A stretch of DNA of 64,000 nucleotides, taken from assembly GCF_022009635.1 (NCBI RefSeq), contig NZ_CP091716.1, forward strand, positions 6,752,501-6,816,500, read 5' to 3'. The notes under the pieces are model-generated. The model ran no database searches, was not told the DNA's origin, and was given only the letters and a program-made list of their open reading frames with translations. This DNA is from Variovorax paradoxus. GTDB lineage: Bacteria; Pseudomonadota; Gammaproteobacteria; Burkholderiales; Burkholderiaceae_C. The position numbers and the translations under genes were made by a program. Below, one piece after another: positions 23,767 to 32,421 of this stretch (position 1 is the first letter of the stretch; the number at the start of each line of letters is the position of its first letter).

Positions 23767-25881
23767 CTACTTGGGCCGGATCGCGTCCGCCGTGCCCTGG
23801 ATGAAGGCCTTGATGCTCTCGATGTCGTCGCCCGAGAGCTTGCCGGTGAAATCGGGCATGCCGCGCGACATGGCCGGGCCCTTGAGCACGAACTTGTCGA
23901 GGTTCTCGATGTAGGCGGCGTCCATGTAGCCGAGGTTGGGAATGTTGCCGCCGCGGTCCACGCCCGGCACGCCGTGGCAGAAGACGCAGTTGCTCACGTA
24001 AAGCATGGTGCCGGCCTGGACCTTGGCGGGGTCGTACTTCACGCCCTGCACCAGCTTGTCCATGCGGTACTGCACGAAGTCCGGCATCTTGGCCGTGCCC
24101 CCCACCGCGAAGGTGTAGACCGTGCCCGGCCCCTGCCGCTCGGTGGCGCGCTGCGCGAGGCCGTACACGCCGCCCCAGCCCACGGCCACCGAGACGTACT
24201 GCTTGCCGTCCACCATGTAGGTCGACGGCGCCGCCACCACGCCGGTGCCGGTGGGCGTTTCCCAGAGCTTCTCGCCGGTCCTGGCGTCGTAGGCCAGCAG
24301 GCGGCCGTCGGCCGTGCCCTGGAACACCAGGTTGCCGGCGGTGGTGAGCGTGCCGCCGTTCCAGGGCGACACATAGTCCACGCCCCAGGCTTCCTTCTGC
24401 GCCACCGGGTCCCAGGCCACGAGGCGGCCGAAGGGCTTGCTCTTGGGCGGCTCCACGTTGGCGAACTTGGCCAGGTTCCAGCCCAGGCCGGCGTGCGGGC
24501 GGCCCGGCACGTCTTCGTTGAACTTCCAGTCCTTGTCGTCCATCAGGTTGATCGGCACATGCTGCGAAGGCAGGTAGGCCAGGCCGGTCTGCGGGTTGAA
24601 CGACATCGGGTGCCAGTTGTGCGCGCCGAAGGGGCCGGGAATGGCGTCGTTGGGCTTGGTGCCGTCGCGCGCGGAGGCGATGCCGATGGGGCGGCCGTTC
24701 TTGTCGTAGCCGGTGGCCCAGTTCACTTCGGTGAAGTTCTTGGCCGAGATGAACTTGCCGTTGGTGCGGTCGATGACGAAGAAGAAGCCGTTCTTGGGCG
24801 CATGCAGCAGCACCTTGCGCGGCTTGCCGCCGACCTTCATGTCGGCCAGGATCATCGACTGGGTGGAGGTGTAGTCCCAGTTGTCGCCGGGCGTCTCCTG
24901 GTAGTGCCACTTGTACTTGCCGGTGTCGGGGTCCAGCGCCACCACCGAGCCCAGGTAGAGGTTGTCGCCGCCCTTGGGGCTGCGCGCCTTGTGCGACCAG
25001 GGCGAGCCGTTGCCGGTGCCCACGTACATCAGGTTGAGCTCGGGGTCGAAGGCGAAGCTGTCCCAGGCGGTGCCCCCGCCGCCGGCTTCCCAGTACTTGC
25101 CGCTCGGGTCCCAGGTCTTCGCGGCCTTGGCCATCGAGGCGTCTTCGAAGGGCTTGCTCGGGTCGCCCGGCACCACGAACCAGCGCCATTTCTGCTCGCC
25201 CGTCTTCGCGTCGTAGGCGGTGACGAAGCCGCGCACGCCGTATTCGGCGCCGCCGTTGCCGATGATGACCTTGCCCTTGAACACGCGCGGCGCGCCGGTG
25301 ATGGTGTAGCTGCCCTTCTGGCCTTCGAGCGTGTCTTTCTCCCAGACCTTCTGGCCGGTGGCGGCGTCCAGCGCAATCAGGCGGCCGTCGAAGGCGGCCA
25401 CGTAGACCTTGCCCTCGTGAATGGCCACGCCGCGGTTCACCACGTCGCAGCAACCCTTGAAGCCCTTTGAGCGGTCGACCTGCGGATCGAAGGTCCACAG
25501 CTTCTGCCCCGTGCGCGTGTCGATGGCGTGCACCACGCTCCACGAGGCGGTGACGTACATGATGCCGTCCACCACCAGCGGCGTGGCCTCCACGCCGCGC
25601 GTCGACTCCAGGTCGTACGACCAGACCAGCCCCAGGTCTTTCACGTTGCCGGTGTTCACCTGGTCGAGCCTGCTGAAGCGCGACTCCGAGTAGTCCAGGC
25701 CGACGCTGGGCCAGTCGGGGGTTTTCTTCTGCGCCGCGTTGGCGCGTATGAAGTTGCCGTCGACGCGGCCTGTGGCGGCCGCGGCGCGGTCCTGTGCGTT
25801 CTGGGCCGTGGCCGCCGTCGATGCGCCCAGGCATAGCAATGCGCCGGCGAGCGTCAGCAGCCCGGAGTGTGTTTTTTTCAT
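23767..25881 (-). CDS. PQQ-dependent alcohol dehydrogenase with C-terminal heme c (quinohemoprotein type)
   Basis: A 704-residue periplasmic enzyme oxidising primary alcohols (methanol/ethanol dehydrogenase family). The signal peptide cleaves near ATAQ (residue about 27). The propeller shows tryptophan-docking repeats, the adjacent-cysteine disulphide FKGCCDVVNRG, the catalytic region GDNWDYTSTQ with Asp, and GTGNGSPWSHK. A C-terminal cytochrome c domain follows, with CVFCH heme attachment and a GMPDF axial methionine. This is the type II quinohemoprotein layout, which passes electrons through its own heme. It is divergent from the AcoR-like regulator at 26018. No cytochrome c550 or pqq synthesis genes are in the window. 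Confidence 0.93.
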   Translation of the reverse strand: MKKTHSGLLTLAGALLCLGASTAATAQNAQDRAAAATGRVDGNFIRANAAQKKTPDWPSVGLDYSESRFSRLDQVNTGNVKDLGLVWSYDLESTRGVEATPLVVDGIMYVTASWSVVHAIDTRTGQKLWTFDPQVDRSKGFKGCCDVVNRGVAIHEGKVYVAAFDGRLIALDAATGQKVWEKDTLEGQKGSYTITGAPRVFKGKVIIGNGGAEYGVRGFVTAYDAKTGEQKWRWFVVPGDPSKPFEDASMAKAAKTWDPSGKYWEAGGGGTAWDSFAFDPELNLMYVGTGNGSPWSHKARSPKGGDNLYLGSVVALDPDTGKYKWHYQETPGDNWDYTSTQSMILADMKVGGKPRKVLLHAPKNGFFFVIDRTNGKFISAKNFTEVNWATGYDKNGRPIGIASARDGTKPNDAIPGPFGAHNWHPMSFNPQTGLAYLPSQHVPINLMDDKDWKFNEDVPGRPHAGLGWNLAKFANVEPPKSKPFGRLVAWDPVAQKEAWGVDYVSPWNGGTLTTAGNLVFQGTADGRLLAYDARTGEKLWETPTGTGVVAAPSTYMVDGKQYVSVAVGWGGVYGLAQRATERQGPGTVYTFAVGGTAKMPDFVQYRMDKLVQGVKYDPAKVQAGTMLYVSNCVFCHGVPGVDRGGNIPNLGYMDAAYIENLDKFVLKGPAMSRGMPDFTGKLSGDDIESIKAFIQGTADAIRPK

Positions 25882-25957
25882 CGCAGGTCTCCTTCGTGCC
25901 GCAAGGATCGTTCGCGGCGGCCTTGCGTTCACCTTCGGGATTTCCCCAATCCGGCGC

Positions 25958-25974
25958 TGTTCCATTGCGGAACA
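25958..25974. promoter_or_regulatory. dyad TGTTCC-N5-GGAACA in divergent promoter
   Basis: Perfect 6-base arms around ATTGC, in the 136-base gap between the PQQ dehydrogenase and its presumed regulator. A Fis-type dimer could bind here. I found no convincing sigma-54 -24/-12 element on either strand. Confidence 0.5.
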
Positions 25975-26017
25975 CATTCGCTGCTGGTCCTGAAGAATCC
26001 AGGGAGGCGGCGAACCC

Positions 26018-27298
26018 ATGTCCCCAGGCAAGTTCGACAGCAGGCTCGGCACGGCGGATGCGCCGCGCCAGCTCTTTGCCAGCACGCCGGCGCAGCGCGT
26101 GGCGCTCGCGCGGCGGCAGTTCTTCGAGGAAGGCGTGCGGCCCTCGGGCCTCGTCGGCGAGGCGGTGATCCAGTCGTGGCTGCGCTGCAGCCGCACGCAT
26201 GCCGACCGCCAGCGCATCGTGCCCTTCGACGCGGTCACGCCGAGCCGGCTGCACGCCACGCTCGCGCGCAACCGCGAGTTGCTGGAGGTGGCCCGGCAAG
26301 AGCTGGCGCAGATGGAGAACATGCTGGCCGGCACCGACTGCCGCGTGATCCTGACCGACCGCGACGGCGTGGTGGTGCACGTCAGCGACCAGCCCGCCGC
26401 CGCGCACCAGCCGGTGCTGCGCAAGACCGCGCGGGTGGGCGTGAACATTTCGGAGCGCGTGGTCGGCACCACCGCGCCGGGCATCGTGGCCAGCACCGGG
26501 CAGGCCTGCACGGTCGACGGCGCGGAGCATTACTTCGACGTGCTCGGCCACATGCAGTGCGCGGCGGCGCCGATCCGCGACGTGACGGGCCGGCTGGCCG
26601 GCGTGCTCGACCTCACGGCGGAGGCGCGGCGCTTCGGCTTCGATGCGGCGTCGATGGTGGCGCTCTACGCCACCGCCATCGAGAACCGGCTGCTGCAGGC
26701 GCAGTCGAGCGACCACCTGATATTGCGCTTCCAGGCGAGCCCCACGCTGCTGGGCACGCCGCTGGAGGCGCTGGCCGGCATCGCGCCCGACGGCACCATC
26801 GCCTGGCTCAACAACGCCGGCTCACGGCTGCTCGGGCGCCTGCCCGAGGCGGCGGACGAGCGCGATGTCGAATGCCTGCTGGGGCACGACCTCGCGAGCC
26901 TGATGCGGCTGGGCCGGCGCGAGGCGGCGCAGCCGCTGCGCCTGGCGAGCGGGCTCGGCGTGTGGGTGCAGGCGCGCCTGCGGGGCCCGGACGGCGCGGA
27001 CTTCCGGCATGCGGTGGCGATGCCCGGCGAGGCTGCGCCGGTGGCCATCGAACGCGATGCGGTGGCGGCCATTGCCACAGCCGTCGGCACCACCGAAGGC
27101 CCGGCGGACACAGATACCGGCGAGGCCGCATCGCCCGCCGGCACGCTGCGCGAGCACAGCCGCAAGCTGATCGAGGACACGCTCGCCGCGCACGGCGGCA
27201 ATGTGTCGCAGGCGGCGCGGCAGTTGCGCGTGTCGCGCGGCACGCTGTACCGGCGGCTGCGCGGCTGGTGCGACGACGCCGCGCCCACCGACGATTGA
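26018..27298 (+). CDS. AcoR-like regulator (GAF domain + Fis-type HTH) lacking the AAA+ domain
   Basis: A 426-residue regulator. The N-terminus has the AcoR-type start (QRVALARRQFFEEG...VIQSWLRC), a GAF sensor domain spans about residues 80-220 (LTDRDGVVVHVSD, VGVNISERVVGTTAPG), then a PAS-like segment (IAPDGTIAWLNNAGSRLLGR). A C-terminal Fis-type helix-turn-helix follows (LIEDTLAAHGGNVSQAARQLRVSRGTLYRRLR). There is no GAFTGA, Walker A or other part of the central sigma-54 AAA+ ATPase that full AcoR (about 650 residues) carries. A strong ribosome site AGGGAGG precedes ATG 26018. It is probably the regulator of the divergent alcohol dehydrogenase, acting without sigma-54. Confidence 0.85.
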   Translation: MSPGKFDSRLGTADAPRQLFASTPAQRVALARRQFFEEGVRPSGLVGEAVIQSWLRCSRTHADRQRIVPFDAVTPSRLHATLARNRELLEVARQELAQMENMLAGTDCRVILTDRDGVVVHVSDQPAAAHQPVLRKTARVGVNISERVVGTTAPGIVASTGQACTVDGAEHYFDVLGHMQCAAAPIRDVTGRLAGVLDLTAEARRFGFDAASMVALYATAIENRLLQAQSSDHLILRFQASPTLLGTPLEALAGIAPDGTIAWLNNAGSRLLGRLPEAADERDVECLLGHDLASLMRLGRREAAQPLRLASGLGVWVQARLRGPDGADFRHAVAMPGEAAPVAIERDAVAAIATAVGTTEGPADTDTGEAASPAGTLREHSRKLIEDTLAAHGGNVSQAARQLRVSRGTLYRRLRGWCDDAAPTDD

Positions 27299-27302
27299 CA
27301 GC

Positions 27303-28466
27303 TCAGACCGCGGCGCGGGCCAGCGCGCGGGCGCGGCGCGCCTTCGCGTCGGGCTGCAACGGCCGCAGGTATTCGTGCAGCGCCAGCGCGGCGGCGCCGA
27401 CCGCCGGCGCGAGTGCGTCGTAGCGCGCGGTGCGCAGGTCGGGCGCGGGCATGCCGGCGCGGTCGGCATGCCGGTGCACGCTTTCGAACGCCGCCTGCAC
27501 GAAGTCGCGATGGTCGGTGCAGACCTTGCCGCCCAGCACGATCGCGCGCGGGTTGAAGGTGACCCACAGGTTCTGCAGCATCACGCCGAAGAAGGCGGCG
27601 GCGCGCTGCATGTCGCGGCCTTCGCGCCGCAGCACGCGCGAGCCGAAGAAGGCCTCGGCGCAGCCGCGCCGCCCGCAGGAGCACTCCGGACCGTCTAGCT
27701 CGAGGATGGTGTGGCCGATCTCGCCGGCCATGCCCTGCGCGCCGGTGAAGAGCCGGTCGTTCAGCACCACGCCCGCGCCCACGCCCACGTCGCAGTTGAC
27801 GAAGATCAGCGGGTCTTCGCCCTCCTGGCCCACGCTGGCCGCGAACTCGTATTCGCCGAGCACGGCGGCATCGGCATCGTTCTGCAGCTGCACCGTGACG
27901 CGCGGCAGGCCCACCGCGCCGAAGGCTTTCTCCAGCGCGGGCAGCAGGCTCACGTTGCGCCAGCCGAGGTTGGGCGCGAAGCGGACCACGCCGGTGCAGT
28001 CGTCCACCGCGCCGGGCACGCACACGCCGATGCTCGACAGGCGAAGGCCGAGCTGCTCGAGCCGCGCTTGCGCCACCGACGCCATGCGCGCGACCTGCGC
28101 GCAGGCGCCGGCCGGCGCGCTGTCGGCCAGCGCCTGGGTGTCCGAATACAGCACCTCGCCCTGCAGCGACATGCACACGAGGCGCACCGTCTCCACGGCG
28201 ATCTCCACGCCCATGAGCGCGCGCACGCCCACGTTGATGCGCAGCGGCGTCGAAGGCCGCCCCAGGCCGTCGGCCACGGCCGCGCCCGATTCGCTGAGCC
28301 AGTCTTCGTCGATCAGTTCGCGCACCAGCAGGCTCACGGTCGACTTGGTGAGGCCGCTCTCGCCGGCCAGCCGCGCGCGCGAAAGGCCGGGCTGCGCGCG
28401 CAGCAGCCGCAGCAGCACGCTGCGGTTCATGCGCTTGACGAGCTGCTGGTCGCCGATGGTGGTCAC
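27303..28466 (-). CDS. ROK-family transcriptional repressor (XylR-like)
   Basis: A protein of about 387 residues: an N-terminal winged helix (LLRAQPGLSRARLAGESGLTKSTVSLLVREL) followed by a ROK kinase-like sugar-binding fold with NDADAA, GEIGH and the zinc motif CSCGRRGCAE. The start was set at GTG 28466, one base after the xylG stop, because upstream codons lie inside that gene. It is the last gene of the xyl-type operon and is therefore co-expressed with the transporter it should control. Binding of xylose or a related sugar would release it from the operator at 31649-31675. Confidence 0.88.
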   Translation of the reverse strand: MTTIGDQQLVKRMNRSVLLRLLRAQPGLSRARLAGESGLTKSTVSLLVRELIDEDWLSESGAAVADGLGRPSTPLRINVGVRALMGVEIAVETVRLVCMSLQGEVLYSDTQALADSAPAGACAQVARMASVAQARLEQLGLRLSSIGVCVPGAVDDCTGVVRFAPNLGWRNVSLLPALEKAFGAVGLPRVTVQLQNDADAAVLGEYEFAASVGQEGEDPLIFVNCDVGVGAGVVLNDRLFTGAQGMAGEIGHTILELDGPECSCGRRGCAEAFFGSRVLRREGRDMQRAAAFFGVMLQNLWVTFNPRAIVLGGKVCTDHRDFVQAAFESVHRHADRAGMPAPDLRTARYDALAPAVGAAALALHEYLRPLQPDAKARRARALARAAV

Positions 28467-28467
28467 G

Positions 28468-29265
28468 TCAGGCGGCCGCGGTGTCGGCGTGGTGGGCCTG
28501 CTCTTTGCCCTCCGGGCGCTTGCCGGCAATGATCATGCCGAGCACTTCGTCCTCGGTGACGTCGGCGGTGCGGTAGGTGCCCACGAGCTTGCCGTTCTTC
28601 ATCACCGCGACGCGGTCGCTCAGCGAGAACACGTCGGGCATGTCGTGCGTGATGAGGAAGATGCCCACGCCGTCGGCCTTGAGCTGCTTCACGAGGCCGC
28701 CGACCATCGCTGTCTCTTCCGGGCCGAGCGCGGCGCAGGGCTCGTCCATGATGAGGATGCGCGCATTGAAGTACAGCGCGCGCGAGATCGCCACCACCTG
28801 CCGCTGCCCGCCCGAGAGGCGCCGCACCGGCACGCGGATGTTGGTGAAATTCTTGTTGAGCCGGTGGAACACCTTGCGCGCCTGCACTTCCATGAAGTGG
28901 TCGTCGAGCGTGTTCCAGCGCGTCATCTTCTCGCGGCCGAGGAACAGGTTCGACACGGAGTCGAGGTTGTCGGCCAATGCAAGGGTCTGGTAGATGGTCT
29001 CGATGCCTTGCGCCTGCGCTTCGGCGGGCGTGCGGATGTTGACCTTCTGGCCGGCGATGAGGGTGTCGCCGGAGTCGATGGGGTAGGCGCCCGCGAGCAT
29101 CTTCATGAGCGTGGACTTGCCCGCGCCGTTGTGGCCCAGCAGCGCGACCACTTCGCCGGGGTAGAGGTTGACGCTCACGCCGTCCACGGCCTTCACGCCG
29201 CCGAAGGCCTTGCGGATCTCGCGCAGTTCGACGAGGGGTCTGGAGGTGTCGATGTTCGTGTCCAT
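28468..29265 (-). CDS. sugar ABC transporter ATP-binding protein, single-domain XylG type
   Basis: A 265-residue ABC ATPase. Walker A is GHNGAGKST, signature [15 protein letters not shown], Walker B ILIMDEP and the switch histidine lies in LITHDMPD. The CUT2-family sugar ATPases such as E. coli XylG have two fused ABC domains of about 500 residues; this one has a single domain and must act as a homodimer, as in fructose-type FrcA proteins. A tail [14 protein letters not shown] is unusual. It lies one base downstream of the permease gene and one base upstream of the repressor gene. Confidence 0.88.
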   Translation of the reverse strand: MDTNIDTSRPLVELREIRKAFGGVKAVDGVSVNLYPGEVVALLGHNGAGKSTLMKMLAGAYPIDSGDTLIAGQKVNIRTPAEAQAQGIETIYQTLALADNLDSVSNLFLGREKMTRWNTLDDHFMEVQARKVFHRLNKNFTNIRVPVRRLSGGQRQVVAISRALYFNARILIMDEPCAALGPEETAMVGGLVKQLKADGVGIFLITHDMPDVFSLSDRVAVMKNGKLVGTYRTADVTEDEVLGMIIAGKRPEGKEQAHHADTAAA

Positions 29266-29266
29266 C

Positions 29267-30457
29267 TCAGTTCTCCCCGAACTTGCGCCGGTACAGCACG
29301 TCGAACACCACCGCCACGATCAGCACCTGGCCGATGATGACCATGCGCTTGCCGATGGGCACGTCGAGCAGCAGCATGCCGCTGTCGAGCGACTGCATGA
29401 TGAGCGCGCCCAGCACCGAGCCGAAGATCGAGCCGCTGCCGCCCGCCAGCGCCGTACCGCCGATGACCGCCGCCGCGATCACGTACAGCTCCATGCCCGT
29501 GCCCAGTGAATTGGTGCCCGCGTTGAGCCGGGCGATCGACACGATGGCCGCGATGGTCACCAGCACCGCCAGCAGCGCGAACAGCATCAGCGTGACGCGC
29601 TTGACCGGAATGCCCACCAGCGCCGCCGCGTCGGGGTTGCCACCCATCGCGAACACATAGCGGCCGAAGCGCGTGCGGTGCACGATGAACGACAGCACGA
29701 TGGCCACCACCGCCCAGATCAGCACCGGAATCGGAATGCCCTGGGGCGCGTCCTTCGAGTCGATCTTGTAGTGGTTCATGACCGCCGCGAAGCCGATCAC
29801 CACCGCCGCCGGCACCGCCGTGAGCAGCAGCTCCAGCCACAGCGGCTCGTTGGGCATCTCGTGGCGCGCGCGCGCCGCGCGCTTCTGGAACATGCGCGCG
29901 AACAGCACCGCCGCCACCAGCCCCGCGATCACCCAGCTCGCGGTGACGCCGATGCCGCCGTCGTAGCCGCCGCCCAGGCGCTGGAAGAATTCGTCGTTCA
30001 CCGGCTGCGTCTTGCCCTCGGCCACGAGGAAGGCCGCGCCGCGGAACGACATCAGCCCGCCCAGCGTGACCACGAACGAAGGCACGCCCAGCACCGCCGT
30101 GAGCCAGCCCTGGTAGATGGACACCAGCAGCGCCACCGCCAGCCCCGCCAGGCACGCCGTGGGCCACGACCAGCCCGAGGTGTATTGCAGGTACGCGATG
30201 AGCACGCCGACGAAGCCCATCACCGAGCCGACCGACAGGTCGATGTGGCGCGCCACGATGATCAGCACCATGACGGTCGACACGATGCCCACCACCGCCG
30301 TCTGCTGCGCGACGTTGTAGAGGTTCTCGGGCGACAGGAACACGCCGCCCGACATGACGCTGAACGCCACGGCCATGACGGCCAGCAGCACGCACATCAG
30401 GACGAGGCGCAGGTCGATGCCCGTGCGGCGCCACCAGCCCGGTGTTGGATTGCTCAT
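29267..30457 (-). CDS. xylH: sugar ABC transporter permease (XylH type)
   Basis: A 396-residue inner-membrane permease with about ten hydrophobic segments. Family signatures are [24 protein letters not shown] (here [20 protein letters not shown]), [17 protein letters not shown], and [16 protein letters not shown] in the coupling loop. Its length of almost 400 residues, longer than ribose permeases (about 320), fits XylH. It forms the xylose-type importer with the binding protein upstream and the ATPase downstream. A large GC-rich hairpin lies in its leader (30501-30529). Confidence 0.88.
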   Translation of the reverse strand: MSNPTPGWWRRTGIDLRLVLMCVLLAVMAVAFSVMSGGVFLSPENLYNVAQQTAVVGIVSTVMVLIIVARHIDLSVGSVMGFVGVLIAYLQYTSGWSWPTACLAGLAVALLVSIYQGWLTAVLGVPSFVVTLGGLMSFRGAAFLVAEGKTQPVNDEFFQRLGGGYDGGIGVTASWVIAGLVAAVLFARMFQKRAARARHEMPNEPLWLELLLTAVPAAVVIGFAAVMNHYKIDSKDAPQGIPIPVLIWAVVAIVLSFIVHRTRFGRYVFAMGGNPDAAALVGIPVKRVTLMLFALLAVLVTIAAIVSIARLNAGTNSLGTGMELYVIAAAVIGGTALAGGSGSIFGSVLGALIMQSLDSGMLLLDVPIGKRMVIIGQVLIVAVVFDVLYRRKFGEN

Positions 30458-30500
30458 TTTTCAGACCTCTTGGAACGTGGGACAGGAGCGCAGCCGCCCG

Positions 30501-30529
30501 CCGGCCGGGCCCACGGGTGGGCCGGCCGG
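30501..30529 (-). promoter_or_regulatory. intercistronic hairpin between binding-protein and permease genes
   Basis: CCGGCCGGGCCCAC pairs with GTGGGCCGGCCGG, giving a 13-base-pair GC stem with one bulge and a two-base centre. No T-run follows. In binding-protein operons such stems commonly protect the upstream mRNA or dampen read-through, so that the binding protein is made in excess. Confidence 0.6.
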
Positions 30530-30573
30530 TGACCGCGACGCGCGGTTGATCCGTGTGTTGCCTGCTTGCCTGC

Positions 30574-31596
30574 TTACTTGCAGGCCGCGGGCGCGCTGGC
30601 GCCCGTCACGCCCTTGCAGAGCTCGTCCTTCTTGATCCAGCCGGCCTTGACCACGACGTCGAGGTTGTCGCGCGTCACGGGCACCGGCGTCAGCAGGCGC
30701 GATTGCAGCGAGACCTTCTTCGGCCCCGAGTTCCAGGTGGCGGCCTTGTCGACCGGCTTGCCCTGCGACAGCGCGATGGCCGCGATGGCGGCTTCGCGGC
30801 CAAGCTCGCGCGAGTCCTTGAAGATGGTCGCGGTCTGGGTGCCCAGCGCGATGCGGTTGAGCGCCGCAAAGTCCGCGTCCTGGCCCGACACCGGAATGCC
30901 GCGCAGGCCCTTGGCCGTGAGCGCCGCCACCGCGCCGCCCGCCGTGCCGTCGTTGGCCGCCACCACCGCGTCGACCTTGTTGCCGTTCTTGGTGAGGATC
31001 TGCTCCATGTTCTTCTGCGCGACTTCGGGCTTCCAGCCTTCGGTGTATTCGTCGCCGACGATCTTGATGTCGCCCTTCTTGATGGAGGCGTCGAGCACTT
31101 CCTGCTGGCCCGCGCGCAGGAAGTCGGCGTTCGGGTCGCTCGGCGAGCCCTTGATGATCACGTAGTTGCCCTTGGGCTTGACCTTCAGGACCTCGCGCGC
31201 TTCCATGCGGCCGACCTCGACGTTGTCGAAGGTGATGTAGAAGACGCCAGGCGCCTCGATCAGCCGGTCGTAGGCCACCACGGGCACCTTCTGGCGCGTG
31301 GCCTTGGTCACGGCCGGCAGGATGGCGTCCTTGTCCATGGCCAGCACGATGAGCGCCTTGGCGCCCTTGGACATCAGGCCCTCGATGTCGCCCAGCTGCT
31401 TCTCGGGCGAGCCGCCCGCGTCGGCGCTGATGTACTTGGCGCCGAGCTTCTCGAGTTCGGCCTTGATGGCGGCCTCGTCGGTCTTCCAGCGCTCTTCCTG
31501 AAAGTTGGACCAGCTCACGCCGACCACGGTCTGCGCCATCGCGCCCACGGCCGTGAGACCGAAAGCCATGGCGGCCAGGGTGTGTTTGAGTTGCAT
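30574..31596 (-). CDS. xylF: D-xylose-type ABC transporter substrate-binding protein
   Basis: A 340-residue periplasmic binding protein. The signal peptide is [21 protein letters not shown], with cleavage before QTVVGVSW. Family features are [39 protein letters not shown] and [15 protein letters not shown]. These match XylF-type receptors, which bind D-xylose, but related pentoses are possible. The start at ATG 31596 was chosen because it gives a proper signal peptide. It is the first gene of the operon and follows a strong XylR-like operator. No xylA or xylB genes are in the window. Confidence 0.88.
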   Translation of the reverse strand: MQLKHTLAAMAFGLTAVGAMAQTVVGVSWSNFQEERWKTDEAAIKAELEKLGAKYISADAGGSPEKQLGDIEGLMSKGAKALIVLAMDKDAILPAVTKATRQKVPVVAYDRLIEAPGVFYITFDNVEVGRMEAREVLKVKPKGNYVIIKGSPSDPNADFLRAGQQEVLDASIKKGDIKIVGDEYTEGWKPEVAQKNMEQILTKNGNKVDAVVAANDGTAGGAVAALTAKGLRGIPVSGQDADFAALNRIALGTQTATIFKDSRELGREAAIAAIALSQGKPVDKAATWNSGPKKVSLQSRLLTPVPVTRDNLDVVVKAGWIKKDELCKGVTGASAPAACK

Positions 31597-31648
31597 CGAT
31601 GTCTCTCCAGAGTTGGTGCGCCCCACAGGGATCAGCCGTGTAAGAAAT

Positions 31649-31675
31649 TAGTTAGTTTGAAGGGCGAACTAACTA
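31649..31675. promoter_or_regulatory. XylR-type ROK operator TAGTTAGTT-N9-AACTAACTA
   Basis: Perfect 9-base arms, A+T-rich in a very G+C-rich genome, 53 bases upstream of the xylF start. The AGTTAGTT/AACTAACT core is the same kind as in Bacillus XylR operators. It is the expected target of the ROK repressor encoded at 27303-28466. Confidence 0.75.
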
Positions 31676-31700
31676 TCCCATCGCGGCAAGCCGCTGGGCA

Positions 31701-31716
31701 TCCGGGAATTCCCGGA
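31701..31716. repeat. perfect 16-base palindrome TCCGGGAATTCCCGGA
   Basis: Self-complementary across all 16 bases, about 25 bases beyond the XylR-type operator and 20 before the terminator of the ferritin-like gene. It may be a second regulator site for the xyl promoter; nothing assigns it. Confidence 0.45.
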
Positions 31717-31735
31717 GCGTGCGGCGGCCATGAAA

Positions 31736-31757
31736 AAGGCCGGGCAAGCCCGGCCTT
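31736..31757 (-). terminator. rho-independent terminator of the ferritin-like gene
   Basis: Stem AAGGCCGGGC/GCCCGGCCTT with a two-base centre. On the minus strand it is followed by a run of Ts. It lies 26 bases after the stop of the gene at 31783-32289 and isolates it from the xyl promoter. Confidence 0.82.
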
Positions 31758-31782
31758 CATTGGTCACGATGCGTCGTGCCGA

Positions 31783-32289
31783 TCAGTCGCGAGCGCGTGC
31801 GGCGTTGCGCAGGTCGCGGATCTGGTCGTGGTTGCGCTGCGCGCCTTCGGCCTGCGCAGCCACCACGCTGCGCACGTCGGCGGGCAGGTTCTGCTTCAGC
31901 GCCTTGCGGTAGCGTGCGACGCCGGTGTCTTCGCCGCGCTCGCACGATTCGAGGATCGAGAGTTCGCTGTTGGCGCCCAGCGAGCCCTTCACGTGGACCC
32001 AGCCGCGATGCAACGCGCCGCTGGCGGTGCCGCCGTCGGCCGGCTTGCCGCCGTAGGCCGCGATGAGCGCCATCAGCTCGCTGCCGGCCTTGCGGCATTG
32101 TTCGGCGCGTGCGGTGAATAGCAGCTTCGCCTCGGGGCTCTTCACTTCGTCGGCGCAGGCGCGGAAGCCGTATTCGCCGTCGCGCGAGTTCTCGAGCAGG
32201 TCGTTGAGCACGTCCACCACTTCGTCGTTGGCCAGCACGGGGCCGGTGGCCTGCAGGGTGGTGTCGATGGGTGCGTCGGTGTATGCCAT
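31783..32289 (-). CDS. PA2169-like four-helix-bundle (DUF2383, ferritin-like) protein
   Basis: A 168-residue, almost entirely helical protein with the layout of the PA2169/DUF2383 family: VLNDLLENSRDGEYGFRACADEV, then LFTARAEQCRKAGSELMALIAAYGGKP, GWVHVKGSLG and a C-terminal helix with LPADVRSVVAAQAEGAQRNHDQIRDLR. The alternation of acidic residues and histidines recalls ferritin-like metal or stress-protection proteins, but the function of the family is not established to my knowledge. The start was set at ATG 32289 (MAYTDAP). It has its own terminator, so it is monocistronic. Confidence 0.8.
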   Translation of the reverse strand: MAYTDAPIDTTLQATGPVLANDEVVDVLNDLLENSRDGEYGFRACADEVKSPEAKLLFTARAEQCRKAGSELMALIAAYGGKPADGGTASGALHRGWVHVKGSLGANSELSILESCERGEDTGVARYRKALKQNLPADVRSVVAAQAEGAQRNHDQIRDLRNAARARD

Positions 32290-32421
32290 GTCGGGAGTCC
32301 TTTCAGTTGATGATCTGTTTGCCGTCTGTCGAACATTCATCGTTGAAAGATCCGCGGCGCCGCGGCGTCGTCCCATCGGGCGACACGGCGTAGGCGAAGG
32401 ATGACCCGCGCGGCGCCGGCT

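Noticed and set aside
25882..26017. A sigma-54 promoter for the PQQ dehydrogenase
   Set aside because: The best GG-N10-GC match on the minus strand does not resemble TGGCAC/TTGC, and the neighbouring regulator lacks the ATPase needed to open such a promoter.
32337..32421. Short open frames and GC-rich stems between the ferritin-like and alpha/beta hydrolase genes
   Set aside because: No start signal or coding character, and the stems are imperfect. I see nothing supportable in this gap.
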